DNA of 64,000 nt. Origin: Megaustenia siamemsis (Eukaryota > Mollusca > Gastropoda > Stylommatophora > Ariophantidae). The stretch covers positions 67,354,640 to 67,418,639 of the forward strand of contig JAVIAB010000101.1 in NCBI GenBank assembly GCA_032433765.1, read 5' to 3'. Positions within the stretch are counted from its first letter, which is position 1; each line of letters opens with the position of its first letter. Shown in pieces: positions 44,740-55,310 of this stretch. The position numbers and the translations under genes are program-made. The notes below the pieces were generated by a model. That model did not search any database and was not told where the DNA came from. It saw only the letters and a list, made by a program, of their open reading frames with translations.

Positions 44740-45774
44740 CCAACACATTCTGGGTACAAATAATAATACGTAAATAGTATTATATGGGGAACTTCCGAGG
44801 CGATAATAGGGAATAATAGAACAAAGTATGTCTAGCACTCGGAAAAATTGACAGACAAACAACAATAGAAAAAAAAGAAGAACAATATATGGTCCGAAGC
44901 GGAATCGAACCCGTACTCAGTGGCACCGCGCCTTGCCACGAGAAGCCGAACGCTTGGCACACTGCCACGCAGCCAACTAAAAAATTGGCTATTGTAGCAG
45001 TGTCTTACACGAAGGCGTACTCAATGACTATAGCATAGGGTAACGATCACAGACCGGAAATAAATTGTATATTTGTACTTTCCTATTAATGCAAGTATCT
45101 CCCAGTAGGGCTGAATACTTGTGTTGTAGACAAACATTTATTGGACGAAACAGCACGAATAGTAGTTTCCAGTGGTTATATACTGGATACAAATAATAAT
45201 ACATAAATATTATTATATGGGGAACTTCCGAGGCGATAATAGGGAATAATAGAACAATAGAGTATGTGTTAGCACTCGGAAAAATTGACAGACAAACAAC
45301 AATAGAAAAAAAAACGAAGAACAATATATGGTCCGAAGCGGGATCGAACCCGTAGCGAGATATATAACCACTAGAATATAACTGGAACATAAACATAACC
45401 ACTGGAAACTACTATTCGTGCTGTTTCGTCCAATAAATGTTTGTCTACAACACAAGTATTCAGCCCTACTGGGAGATACTTGCATTAATAGGAAAGTACA
45501 AATATACAATTTATTTCCGGTCTGTGATAGTTACCCTATGCTATAGTCATTGAGTACGCCTTCGTGTAAGACACTGCTACAATAGCCATTTTTTTAGTTG
45601 GCTGCGTGGCAGTGTGCCAAGCGTTCGGCTTCTCGTGGCAAGGCGCGGTGCCACTGAGTACGGGTTCGATCCCGCTTCGGACCATATATTGTTCTTTTTT
45701 TTCTATTGTTGTTTGTCTGTCAATTTTTCCGAGTGCTAACACATACTCCTTTGTTCTATTATTCCCAACACATT
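44740..45774. mobile_element. Compound inverted tRNA-like element with 10-bp target duplication
   Basis: Direct repeats CCAACACATT at 44740-44749 and 45765-45774 flank one 1-kb structure. Arms 44809-45179 and 45395-45766 are inverted repeats of about 371 bases with few differences. The 215-base centre carries a direct copy (45182-45354) of the left end (44753-44918). Each arm holds a tRNA-like module, read on the plus strand at about 45598-45686: TGGCAGTGTGCCAAGCG (A-box-like) and GGGTTCGATCCCGC (B box), with a long variable arm. No protein is coded. It is inserted next to LINE E. Confidence 0.88.
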
Positions 45775-46084
45775 TTCCCTGGCAAGAGAAAGATAATTTG
45801 ACATACAAATACAAACGTGGAATTATACACATTCAACTATCAAGTAATGATATATGAAAGAGAACTGAAGAACCAGTGGTCTTCTTATACCGCTTCAAAT
45901 ATTGTGAATCTGTTGGATTTGTATTTAACAATCAAACGCTCCGTTTTGCCAAAGCAACCTAGTGGAGGTAATTCACGGGTATGAAGATTCCAAACAATAT
46001 TATTCTAATCTAAGTCTCATATTAATTTTAAAATTTGAGCTTCAGGCTCGAGTCTCAGCTATGTCTAATATTAATTTTAAACTG
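45775..46084. other. Unassigned sequence
   Basis: No feature recognised. Confidence 0.45.
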
Positions 46085-46345
46085 TTTTTCAGTTAGAAAC
46101 AATCATCATTTGTTGTCCTTGCAATGAGAAATAAACATCTGGGATATATTGTGACAACTGTTAAAACTTGAAGGATGAAGAGATAGAGGGAAGCAAACAG
46201 AAAAGATACCAGACAACTTAAGAGAATGGCTTGACAGAAGGTCAACAACAGAAATGATAAATAACTGTCTAGATCGAAAGTTGTGGAGAGACATGATCAC
46301 CTACTCCTGTAGGCATGGTACTTGATGATGAGGATGATGATGATT
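46085..46345 (+). pseudogene. RTE-1 LINE 3' tail
   Basis: A plus-strand tail with GGGATATATTGTGACAACTG, AGATACCAGACAACTTAAG and TGTGGAGAGACATGATCACC, ending ACTTGATGATGAGGATGATG. It encodes the last 80 or so residues of RTE-1 in broken frame. Confidence 0.85.
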
Positions 46346-46925
46346 CTCTTAATATATAGTACACTGCCCTTGTAATTATCCTTTCATTTCTTAACCCTCT
46401 TTAAATCTCTCTTTTCCTTACTTATAACGCTCACTCTAGATGTAGTAGAGTTATCCTTATTTTGTTCTTGGTTTGTGTTGTTCTCGTTTTCTAAAGAAGG
46501 CCACATGTCGCCGCAACGTCATTATCTGTTGTTTTACTTATTGGTAATGTTTCCACCATACTTTCTTGGAGTTCATGTTGAACCTCTCATCCTGCTCTAT
46601 GGTATTCTAGACAGGTTTATATATTTGAAGAACTCTTAACTCACTAAATGTTTTCAAAGATCAAGCTGTACAGCCAGCTATTGCACTCCAACTAACTGCA
46701 ATTGACATAAAAGCCAACGATTGTTTCCAACTAGTTATAACCAAATCACACATGTACAAGTATGTAGATTCGCTTGTTTACACAATAGATTGTAACCTTA
46801 CATTGTTCCATTGACTGACGTACAGAACGTTAGACCCACATGCTAACTGGGTCTACAATCATTCATGGTCTAACCCATTGTACGTTCCATCGATCCACAA
46901 ACAATATTTAGGTAAACTCTGCACT
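46346..46925. other. Unassigned sequence
   Basis: No feature recognised. Confidence 0.45.
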
Positions 46926-47400
46926 TATTATGTGCCATACCAGTTGGCAGAATTTTCATTTCACAATTTTCTATCCACAGTGCATCGTATCAATTCTGTT
47001 TACTGTTTTCCATGCCATGACACCAAGTAATCTGGTATCTTCTCTCTTTCTGTCGTCGTGATCTCTCTTCCCCTGTATTTTGCCTGTTGTAACTATGATC
47101 TTCAACTTTTCACTATTCATGATGTGCCCGAAAAATGTTGGAATTGTGTTCCTTTCTGATGTTTTATAGGATCTTCCGTTTTGTTGTTGTTTTTTTTTTG
47201 CCGCTTTGAGAATGTCCCTTTTGGTCTATTAGCTAACCAGGAAACTTCCAACATTCTTCTGAGAAATCCCATCTCTGTTGCCTTTAATCGTCTTTTCACG
47301 TGTGTGTCGACTGTCCGTGATTCGCTTCCATAGGTCAGAATTGGCTCTATATAGCACCGATTAACTCTCTTTCTTACTTCTATTGATATTGACATGTAAA
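46926..47400 (-). pseudogene. RTE-2 LINE 3' half
   Basis: It starts with the complement of the RTE-2 end (TGTGCCATACCAGTTGGC). The open piece 47117-47461 reads SISIEVRKRVNRCYIEPILT, then VKRRLKATEMGFLRRMLEVSW. The RCYxEPxLTYG and EMxFxRRML segments identify the C-terminal region of an RTE-type protein. No GAT tail remains. Confidence 0.85.
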
Positions 47401-47494
47401 ATAAGAGTTTTTTTTCAAATATTGAATAATACACATATTTAATACTACAATTATCTAGCACTACTAATATTGAATACTACACATATTTTAAATG

Positions 47495-47571
47495 GGTGTC
47501 CGGTTAGCGCAATCGATAGGCGGTTGGCTTACCACGGCAACAGCCGGGGTTCGTACCCTGGCGAGGACACC
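47495..47571 (+). tRNA. tRNA-like module (probably a pseudo-tRNA or SINE head)
   Basis: The 77 bases have a perfect 7-bp acceptor pairing, GGTGTCC with GGACACC. There is an A-box-like TTAGCGCAATCGATAGG, a B-box-like GGGGTTCGTACCC and a possible anticodon loop TTACCAC. Two extra bases lie before the T of the A box, and stem mismatches occur in the anticodon and T arms, so a working tRNA is unlikely. It ends 30 bases before the SINE-1 head at 47602; the spacer contains the hairpin TACTAATT-AATTAGTA. Confidence 0.5.
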
Positions 47572-47601
47572 TGGGTTTTACTAATTCCCTAAAAATTAGT
47601 A

Positions 47602-47857
47602 GGAGCCGCGATAGCTCAGTGGTTAGTGAACTGGACTACTACGGACAAGGGGTAGGGTTCGATCCAAACCGACGGCTCCGGGTTCACCCAGCCTTAAATG
47701 GGTACCGGATTTTTTCTGGGAAAGTAAAAGCAGCACTGGCGTAATACCGACCACATTACCCCAAAAATCATGTGCTGAAGGTCTGTAAAATATAGGGTCA
47801 CTAACACCATATTTCCCTATACGCCACTTGGCGTGACGGGGGGTACTTTAAAAAAAC
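47602..47857 (+). mobile_element. tRNA-derived SINE-1, copy 3
   Basis: The best-preserved head: GGAGCCG (47602-47608) pairs with CGGCTCC (47673-47679). The A box is TAGCTCAGTGGTTAGTGA and the B box is GGTTCGATCC. The body matches the other copies through GGCGTGACGGGGGGTACTTT and ends in an A run. It may form one unit with the tRNA-like module just upstream, since CACATATTT-like sequence flanks the pair. Confidence 0.93.
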
Positions 47858-48339
47858 ACATATTTAATACTACAACTATCTTGCACAACACATGTTTTAT
47901 ACTACACACATTTAATATTACAACTATCTAGCACTACAACAATTGAATACTACAAATATTGAATACTACAAATATGTAATTAATGGAATATGTTCATCTT
48001 ATTTTCTAGGCTGTATTAGACATGCCCACATCGAAACTAAATTTTTCCGAGGTAAACTCTCTGCCAATTGGGATTGGTCCGTCACCGTAGATTGTTTCCC
48101 CTTGTTTTGTTGAACTTATTGTATTATCATACTAACTTCTGTTCCAAGTTACAGTTTAAAAGGAAACAAAACGTGTTTTCTAAAATGTTATGTTATGATA
48201 CGTCTCATCGTTTATACTGAAATATGGTCTTTAATAAATATTTAAATAATATGTTTATGAGATGTCATTAGCACTCATATCAGTTATGAAATGATCATAG
48301 GCTATGTCATAGAAATAAATTACCACTAGGTTTGGAATC
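47858..48339. other. Unassigned; decayed TACTACA-type repeats at left
   Basis: Repeats of AATACTACACATATTTAATA and variants continue from both sides of the SINE (47420-47980). Otherwise nothing. Confidence 0.5.
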
Positions 48340-48602
48340 CCGTGTGTTACCGGGGCCTCATTATGAGGGAGGTAAAGAATAGTGACACTGTGACCTTCCA
48401 GGCATGTCGTAAGAGGCGACTAAGGAGATTGATCGATGGCTTGACAAGCTGTCATTGTAAAAAGTATTGTTATGGAAACAGCGACATATCTTTTAGAGCA
48501 GTGATCTCTGCAATATGTGCCATTTTGGCATGCAAGGTTTCTATTTCTGAGATTGTGGTTCTGCCCTGTGCCGTCTTCGGCTCGAAAGGACAATAGATAG
48601 GT
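48340..48602 (+). mobile_element. Short non-coding element with a LINE-E-like 3' tail
   Basis: The segment contains CATGTCGTAAGAGGCGACTA and ends GTGCCGTCTTCGGCTCGAAA then GGACAATAGATAG. The same end, on the minus strand, occurs at 8038-8075, and variants at 43333-43380 and 55889-55915. It may be a deletion derivative or a SINE using the family E 3' end. It has no clear tRNA head. Confidence 0.5.
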
Positions 48603-49298
48603 TTGGAATTCCTATACGATCTTTCATGCTATTTGTTGTCATTTTATTCATCTTTTAGGAGGCCTGATCTATGCGTTCCTAGCGGTGCATGTGAAAGGCT
48701 AACGTAGTTCTCTTGTTACGATTACATAGTCTAAAAATCATCGACACAGATTAAAGTACTGATCACAAATTCAATCGGTTATGGACATTAGCGTTAATGG
48801 TCAGCATGATTTTTTTTTCAAACAATGCACATACAGTGTGGATATTAATGAGGTCATACATTTTGCCTTTAAAAGGATATCCACTCTTTTGCAAATATCT
48901 GAAACAATGGATCCAAAGTAGTTTTAGGTAATTGGACGAAGTGTTCGGAACTGAGTTATTATTTTGTCTCCGAGAGAAAATTATGCAATAAGTGAAAACG
49001 AAAATTAAACTCAACTTGGACATTCAAACCGGTGTTCTCCAGATTTGAAGTACTCCAAGTTATCGCCTCGACCATCCATACTCCTTCAACGACATAAACT
49101 TGGAAACAGATGACATATAACCATATTAAAGAGTAAGAATGTTAGGTTTTACACATTATGTGGCACCTGTATATAATACATGAATGAATTCTTTTTTGAT
49201 ACGAATGTCCTTAAAAGAAAGAAGGATTGTGCTGTAATCAGAATAACTCTACCATTAAATTGATGGAGAAAAGAAGGATAAATTGGGCTTTGAACGTT
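48603..49298. other. Unassigned sequence
   Basis: No feature recognised. The frame 48763-49023 has no motif. Confidence 0.45.
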
Positions 49299-50450
49299 CA
49301 TCATTATCGAGTGCTATCTCCAAAATGAAGGTTGGCTACCAAGGAGCGCCATTCTGATCTGTCTCTTGCTTTGATGGTGCAGGTCGTCATAGGCTGATTT
49401 GTCCATCTTTTGATATTACTCGTCCATGTTAGTCTTGGCCAGCCTCTGCCTCTTTTACCTTGTATTTTCCCCTCCAAGATTACGTTTAGTAGACCGTTGT
49501 GTCTTTTAACATGGCCCACAAATCGCATGTCTTTTTTAAAATGTGTTTAGTAGTTCTCTCTTCATAATGTGTTTAGTAGTTCTCTCTTCATAATGTGTTT
49601 AGTAGTTCTCTCTTCATAATGTGTTTAGTAGTTCTCTCTTCATAATGTGTTTAGTAGTTCTCTCTTCATAATGTGTTTAGTAGTTCTCTCTTCATAATAT
49701 GTTTAGTAGTTCTCTCTTCATAATGTGTTTAGTAGTTCTCTCTTCATAATGTGTTTAGTAGTTCTCTCTTCATAATGTGTTTAGTAGTTCTCTCTTCATT
49801 TTTAGTTGTTTTAAGACTGCATCGTTTCGTTACATCCAATTCTACCTATTCTTATATATATATATCCACATTTCATAGGCTTCCATTCTCTGTTCAGTTT
49901 TCTTGTCTAATGTCCATGTTTCTGCACCATATATGATAGTTGAGAAGACATAACATTTTGCTATTCTTAATTTAAGCCCTGGTGTTATATGTTTTGATGT
50001 TAGTATGCTCTTCATAACATAAAAATTACTTGTTGCTATTCCTATTCTTTTGTTTATTTGAGTTTTACATTTTCCATCACTGGCTATAGTATGTCCAAGG
50101 TAGTTGTAGTTCTGAACTGTCTCCAGGTTTCCTTCAATTCTGATATCCAGTTCTGGGTTTTGAGGATTTTCTTTGTTTATGATCATAGTTTTAGTCTTTT
50201 TGATATTCGTATCTAGTCCAAATTCTTTGCTTGTCATACTTACTTCATTAAGTGTCGATCTTTAGGAGTGTCTGCTAGTAGTACAGTATCATTAGCATAT
50301 CTTAGGTTATTGATTATCTTTCCATTAATGTTTAGGCCTGACATCTCTTTGAGGTTTTTAAAGATTTGCTCAGTGTATAAATTGAACAAGCTTGGTGATT
50401 GGATGCATCCCTGTCGTACTCCTCTTTCTATATAAACGTATGATCACTAT
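49299..50450 (-). mobile_element. LINE family B, 5'-truncated, with internal 26-bp array
   Basis: The 3' end is the complement of an AATGAT-type tail at 49299. The C terminus (49304-49528) reads MRFVGHVKRHNGLLNVILEG, then WRSLVANLHFGDSTR. After the 26-bp array the protein resumes at 49842-50237 with PELDIRIEGNLETVQNYNYL and CYVFSTIIYGAETWTLDKKT. Further 5' the LRYANDTVLLAD segment is visible (YADD read as YAND) near 50285-50310, and GVRQGCIQSP near 50400-50425. Truncated at about 50450. Confidence 0.87.
49541..49800. repeat. 26-bp tandem array (10 units) inside LINE B
   Basis: TTCATAATGTGTTTAGTAGT followed by TCTCTC repeats every 26 bases ten times with one base change. The flanks continue the LINE on both sides (ACATGGCCCACAAATCGCATG on the left, TTTTTAGTTGTTTTAAG on the right). 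In the family B copy at 43975-44035 the corresponding segment is present once. Confidence 0.95.
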
Positions 50451-51099
50451 TTATCACTACTGCGGACGTTGGTTTCCACGTCTCACAATATATTTCTTAT
50501 GTCATTTCTTTCTTTTATAAATTCTCATGAGGAAGATCTAACGTGTTATTTATTTTAACATTCTAGTAACTATTATTTATGTATTTTTTCCACATTAAAT
50601 TGTGTCTTGTTATTAACACATTATGAATTATATTTCAATATTGTTTACAGGCAAATGAACAAAGATGGTGTGCTCCAGATGTTAGCTATAAACTTCATTT
50701 TCTCTTGGCATCTACAATAACATTATTAATACTCGTTAAAATTGTCATAGTGTTATCATTATTCTTGATAACCACAGCTACATGACCTCTTTATCTATCT
50801 TTTGTGTGATTGTCGAAGGCTCACTTCCATAGGTGCCAACCTATTTACTTGACATATCAAATAACTATAGATTCACGGAACCAAACACACAAGTGATAAT
50901 AAGTATCGCACTAGAATTAATAGGATTTGCAATATTCCCCTTGATGTGCAGTACAATAGAAAAGGTAGATGGATGTACTTCAAATTACATTGCTCTTTCA
51001 TTTATTATGTATTTTAGGAATCAGAAGTAAACAGCCCGAGAGTAAGTAACGTAATATAGATCTGCTAGAGTGAGTATGTATACGGAATCATGTATCTTT
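50451..51099. other. Unassigned sequence
   Basis: No feature recognised. Confidence 0.45.
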
Positions 51100-52130
51100 C
51101 TTCTTTTTATTCTTCTTTCCTTCCACATCTGCCTTTCAGCGTCGAGGGGAGATAAATTTGCGGTCTTTTGCTCTTCAGTTCGCCTCTGCTGCTGTTATGT
51201 TTCCTAGTGCTACTAATATTCCATCGATCCATCTTTTCGTGGTCGACCTTTGGGTCTGCTGTTCTCACAACGTTTGTTGAAGGCTCGTTGTGTTGTATTT
51301 TGTTCTTTCTGCCTTGTCACGTAGCCGAACCATTTTATCTGTTGTTTCCTTATATATTCTATGGCTGGGGCTATTCCTAGCTTTTTTCTCAGTTCTTCAT
51401 TTCTGATCTTATCTCTCAGACTGTTTCCTGTCATTCGTCTAACACATTTCATCTCTGTAGAGGTTATTTTTCTTATTGTTCTTGCATCTAGGGTCCAGGT
51501 CTGGCATTGGTAGCACAACGTTGAGACGAAGATTGTATTGTATAGTGCTCGTTTTGCCTCCAGAGTTATTTCCTTGATGGACAATAGTGGTGATAACTGT
51601 CCGATTATTTGACAAGCTTTGTTGCATCTTGATTCTATCTCTGGTGTTTGAGAATTATCGTTTGTCATTATAATTCCTAGGTATTTGAATTCCTCTACTT
51701 GTGTTAGTTGTCTACCTTCTATAGTTATGTTGATGTTCTGTTTATTTTTGGCGATATTCATGAAATCTTTTTTGTTGATGTTGATTTTCATGTTGTATTT
51801 TGTGCTTATAATGTTGAGTTTGTTTAAGTGTTCTTGTAGGTCTTCAATTGTTTCATGTATTAGTGCCTGATCGTCTGAAAATAGAAGCTCGTTGATCTCC
51901 TCTGTCTCTGATCGGTTGGCTAGATTGCATATATGGTCCATGTATGTAATAAACAGTAGGGGAGATAGTACACACCCCTGTCTTACGCCTGATTTAACTT
52001 CGAATTGGTCTGTGTAGCCTGCTGCTGTTCCAACCCTGTAGCTGCTGTTGCGTAGAGACTTTTAATTGGTTGATTAGATGTTAGTATTATACAAGGGTCC
52101 ATTTGTGTCGCATTTGGCTGTAAATTCACA
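51100..52130 (-). pseudogene. LINE family C reverse transcriptase, C-terminal half
   Basis: The longest LINE frame in the window, 51213-51941 (242 residues). It has INELLFSDDQALIHETIEDL, where the catalytic FADD box reads FSDD, followed by FKYLGIIMTNDNSQTPEIES, TLCYQCQTWTLDARTIRK, KWFGYVTRQKE and RPKGRPRKD. Upstream in another frame (51941-52015) the complement of ACACCCCTGTCTTACGCCTG encodes SGVRQGCVLS. The end of the protein lies near 51110 in another frame. Relics of the same family are at 12007, 16056 and 31283. Confidence 0.88.
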
Positions 52131-52193
52131 AAGATATATAGTAGGCGTATTTTACGCTTAATGTACACGAGAGACAAGGGGAGTTAATCGTTC

Positions 52194-52268
52194 GTGCGGC
52201 GGCGGGCGGCGTGACCCCTCGTGCGGCGGGCGGTGTGACCCCTCGTGCGGCGGGCGGTGTGACCCCTC
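52194..52268. repeat. GC-rich 24-bp tandem repeat, 3 units
   Basis: The unit GTGCGGCGGGCGGTGTGACC followed by CCTC occurs twice perfectly and once with three extra bases. The surrounding bases 52190-52400 are far richer in GC than the rest of the window. On the minus strand a frame (52158-52406) has RPPHEGSH repeats. It could be the end of an unknown element or gene remnant. Confidence 0.85.
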
Positions 52269-52406
52269 GGCGCTCTTGCGGTCGGCGTGTTGACCTCTAG
52301 TCCTGGTGACCCCGGAAGTGCCCTGTTTATGTCTGGTGTGTGCTGACTTTGGAGTGCTTGGTGTACTTGAGCGATAGTGATAGGTTAGTAGATTATACAA
52401 TATCAA

Positions 52407-52659
52407 TGAAAAACGATCAATATAAAACAGAAGACAAAGATATATTTTATTCTTTTATTATCTCAATATGTGTATAACATACATTGATATTATATATCAT
52501 TACAAACACATTCAGGACATTGAGTAAATATATAGTACAAGGATAACTTTTATTTCTAGCTATGTAGTTGGGTGTCTGCTTAACTATGTGTCATCGATGA
52601 ATCATAAGGGGTGAAACTGTTAGAGATTCCCGGTTAGTCTAAGCTGGTAGTGTAAAGAG
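52407..52659. other. Unassigned sequence between GC-rich block and polymerase relic
   Basis: AT-rich and without motifs. It may be the 3' flank of the polymerase gene. Confidence 0.4.
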
Positions 52660-55009
52660 TTAAATATCTAGGGGCGTAGTCGAGACGTTATCATCAGCTA
52701 CCTTTCTTTTTATATAGAAATAGGAAAGAGCGTTTCTTGTTTGACTGTAGGAAAATATGGAATTATTTAAGACTTTGAAACCTACATTTTTCCCACCCTT
52801 GGCCTTTTGCGTGGCGAGAACCTCTAAAAACATATCTTTATCTAATTTGTTGTGTTGCTTGCTTAACCCCTTACAACTGATTTTATCGTAATCCCCACTA
52901 CAATGGTACGTCTTACTACATAAGCTAACAAGAGCTGTCCCTTCGTACTCTAGTTTAAAAAGACCTGGCGTTCGTTTTGTGTACGCTTTAACACCATTAC
53001 AGCTTATACAATCTGTCTTGCTAATATGTTCATCGCAAAACTCAGCAGGAAACCAGTCTTTATATACGCTATTAAACTTATTCCGCAGACCTGACTTAAC
53101 TATATTCGCCAACTTAGGTGCACTTAAAGCCAAGTATAAACTGTCAGTATCTGTTTCACATAACTGAAAGTTGGATCTATCTACAAACTTATCTAAGAAC
53201 TCGAAATAAAAATCTAACATACGAAGTTTTGCATATTGATACACGAAGAAACCGATTTGTAGGGGTAAATTCCAAACTGTTTTCTTTTTCTTCATCTCAA
53301 TTTCAAAAAGAGCCACCCCTATTTCAGTCATATTTTTAAATGGGGAATTATTTATCATTTTCGATATCTCATCCCCCTGAACGTACGAGACAGCGCTATG
53401 ATTGGCCTTATTGGTTAGAGTCTTCCCATAGGCTGAGTTTCCAAGCAGTTTCATCGTGTCACTTACTATAGATTGATTTTCGTCTAGATCACCAGCCCGC
53501 CTAGCGTCAGAAACCATTTCTCCAAACTTTTGTAAAACAAATAGACGGTTGATATTCTATCACTTGATAGATTTTTTGTTACCTCTAACCCATGATCTAA
53601 ATACCATTTTAACAGTGGTGTTGCCAACACAATTTTTTCCCCGACATAACTACCAATTAGAGAGCGACGAGGGGTTGACAACAAATTATGTTTGAGGGCA
53701 TATTCACCCATAAACGAGCCAATATCATCACGCGTGACGTCAATATTTTTGAAAATTGGAGTCATCTCTCTGAAATATTCCTTCAGGCGATCGGGGACGT
53801 GTAGATCACATTCCACTAAACCAAAACATGTCCCATCTGAAACAGAAGTCAGAATATGTTTATCACTAAGAGGGAGCCCTTCTTTAGAGAAAGAGGGTCT
53901 AGCTCGAGGGATGGCTTTAGAAAGGAAAGCCCTAATGGTTGGGTCAGACTTTTTCAGAGTCTGCCACTCACATTCCCACATAACTTCTACTGGGACTTTG
54001 ACCTCCTCAGTTAGATAGGTGTGTATCTCACATGTATTTTCAAACAGCTCGAACAAGGGCTTATTATTAACAGGGTTTCTATATTTACCTTTGGTGAGGG
54101 GGCAGTCTTTGTGACCATGGTACAAACAACCATGAAAATTATAGACTATTCTATTGGATTTATCCCACCCATCCACGGGGATGTTTCTATCACCTAACCG
54201 AAACTCCCTCCCGTTAAACTGAGTTTTCAACTCCACCCCTTTTTGGTGAGCGACCCACGTTAGCCACTCTCTACTTTGTTGGACATAATAGTTATCTTTT
54301 TCGACCCTAAACCCGGTCTCCATTCTTCTAATAATTGGATAATCTGTTGGCATCGGGTTCATCAGAATACAACGCGTTGGCATCGTAACCTTGGATGGAT
54401 TGGACCAGTTTTCCTCCTCTAATAAAAGTTTTGCCTACCTCATGATACCTATGAAAGATTACAGAGGGACCTCCAACGATATTATCTCTAATCATTGTGT
54501 GTAGACTCGTCTGTTTGCTCGAACATAAACTAAACATTACACCCCTATCAACGGTCTTAAAAAGATACTTTAAACAAACACTCGGAACCGAAAGGGCGTC
54601 TTTAAAACAGTCCACACCCCGCTCCTCATAAAAGCGAACCTGCTGCTCCAAGGCTTCTAAGAATGGGACTGCATCTTTGTTATTATACCACACCAAAAAG
54701 TCCCTAGGGTGGTCATGTTATTTTCCTTCCAGACCTTTTTACACACAGCGTACTCCTCCTTGGAAATATTGGAATTTTTAAACGACGAATAAAACGCTTC
54801 GTGTGGGGGTAGTTCTGTCTCCTCCAACTTTTGGGGGTCGTCTATATATTCATAACAAAAGTAACCCTTTGTCTCACTAATCTTATAAGCTGACAGATAT
54901 TTACTATAGCTAAACCCTGGGGCTAGATAGTTTACTATATCTAAGAATTTTAGATTCTGTGTTGCAATACACATGAAGTTATTGTTTCTTTTAACTATAA
55001 AATTGAACG
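52660..55009 (-). pseudogene. Protein-primed DNA polymerase B relic (Maverick/Polinton-like)
   Basis: Four overlapping minus-strand frames give the C-terminal two thirds of a family B polymerase. The region 54657-55009 precedes motif A, with a KGYFCYEYIDD segment. Motif A appears as GYDANALY near 54370-54390. Motif B is KLLGNSAYGK near 53421-53452, and motif C is TDTDSLY near 53136-53156. Between motifs A and B is an insert of about 250 residues with VYNFHGCLYHGHKDC, resembling a restriction-endonuclease-like (Vsr-type) module known in some viral and Maverick polymerases. The end has a Cys-containing region (CDEHISKTDCISC). Frame changes near 54360, 53500 and 54680 disable it. The exonuclease start is missing, cut by a LINE at 55010. 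No other Maverick gene (integrase, ATPase, protease, capsid) is present. Confidence 0.88.
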
Positions 55010-55310
55010 GTTGTGAAAGAGGCCAAAACAAAAAGAGAGTTAATTTCCAATAATATGAAGAAACAATCATTATTTTTTTTGGTTATGTAATGGGAAGAGA
55101 ACATCTGGAATATATTGTAACTGGGAAAATTGAGGGACGAAGAGATAGAGGGAAGCAAAGAGAAAAAAAAAATCAGACATCTTAAGAGAATGGCTTGGCA
55201 GTAGGTCAACAAAAGAAATGATAAATTGTCGAGATCGAAAGTTGTGGAGAGACATGATCACCTACGCCAGCAGGTTTGATACTTGATTATTATTATTATT
55301 ATTAGAGCAA
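55010..55310 (+). pseudogene. RTE-1 LINE 3' tail inserted in the polymerase relic
   Basis: Plus strand from about AGAGGCCAAAACAAAAAGAG to GGAGAGACATGATCACCTAC, then a (TTA)n tail at 55287-55304. It carries AGAGGGAAGCAAAGAGAAAA and TCTTAAGAGAATGGCTTGG, both RTE-1 C-terminal sequence. It replaces the 5' part of the polymerase gene. No clear target duplication was found. Confidence 0.85.

Noticed and set aside
47495..47679. Genuine tRNA genes
   Set aside because: Both tRNA-like structures have extra bases before the A-box T and stem mismatches, and at least one is the head of a repeated SINE.
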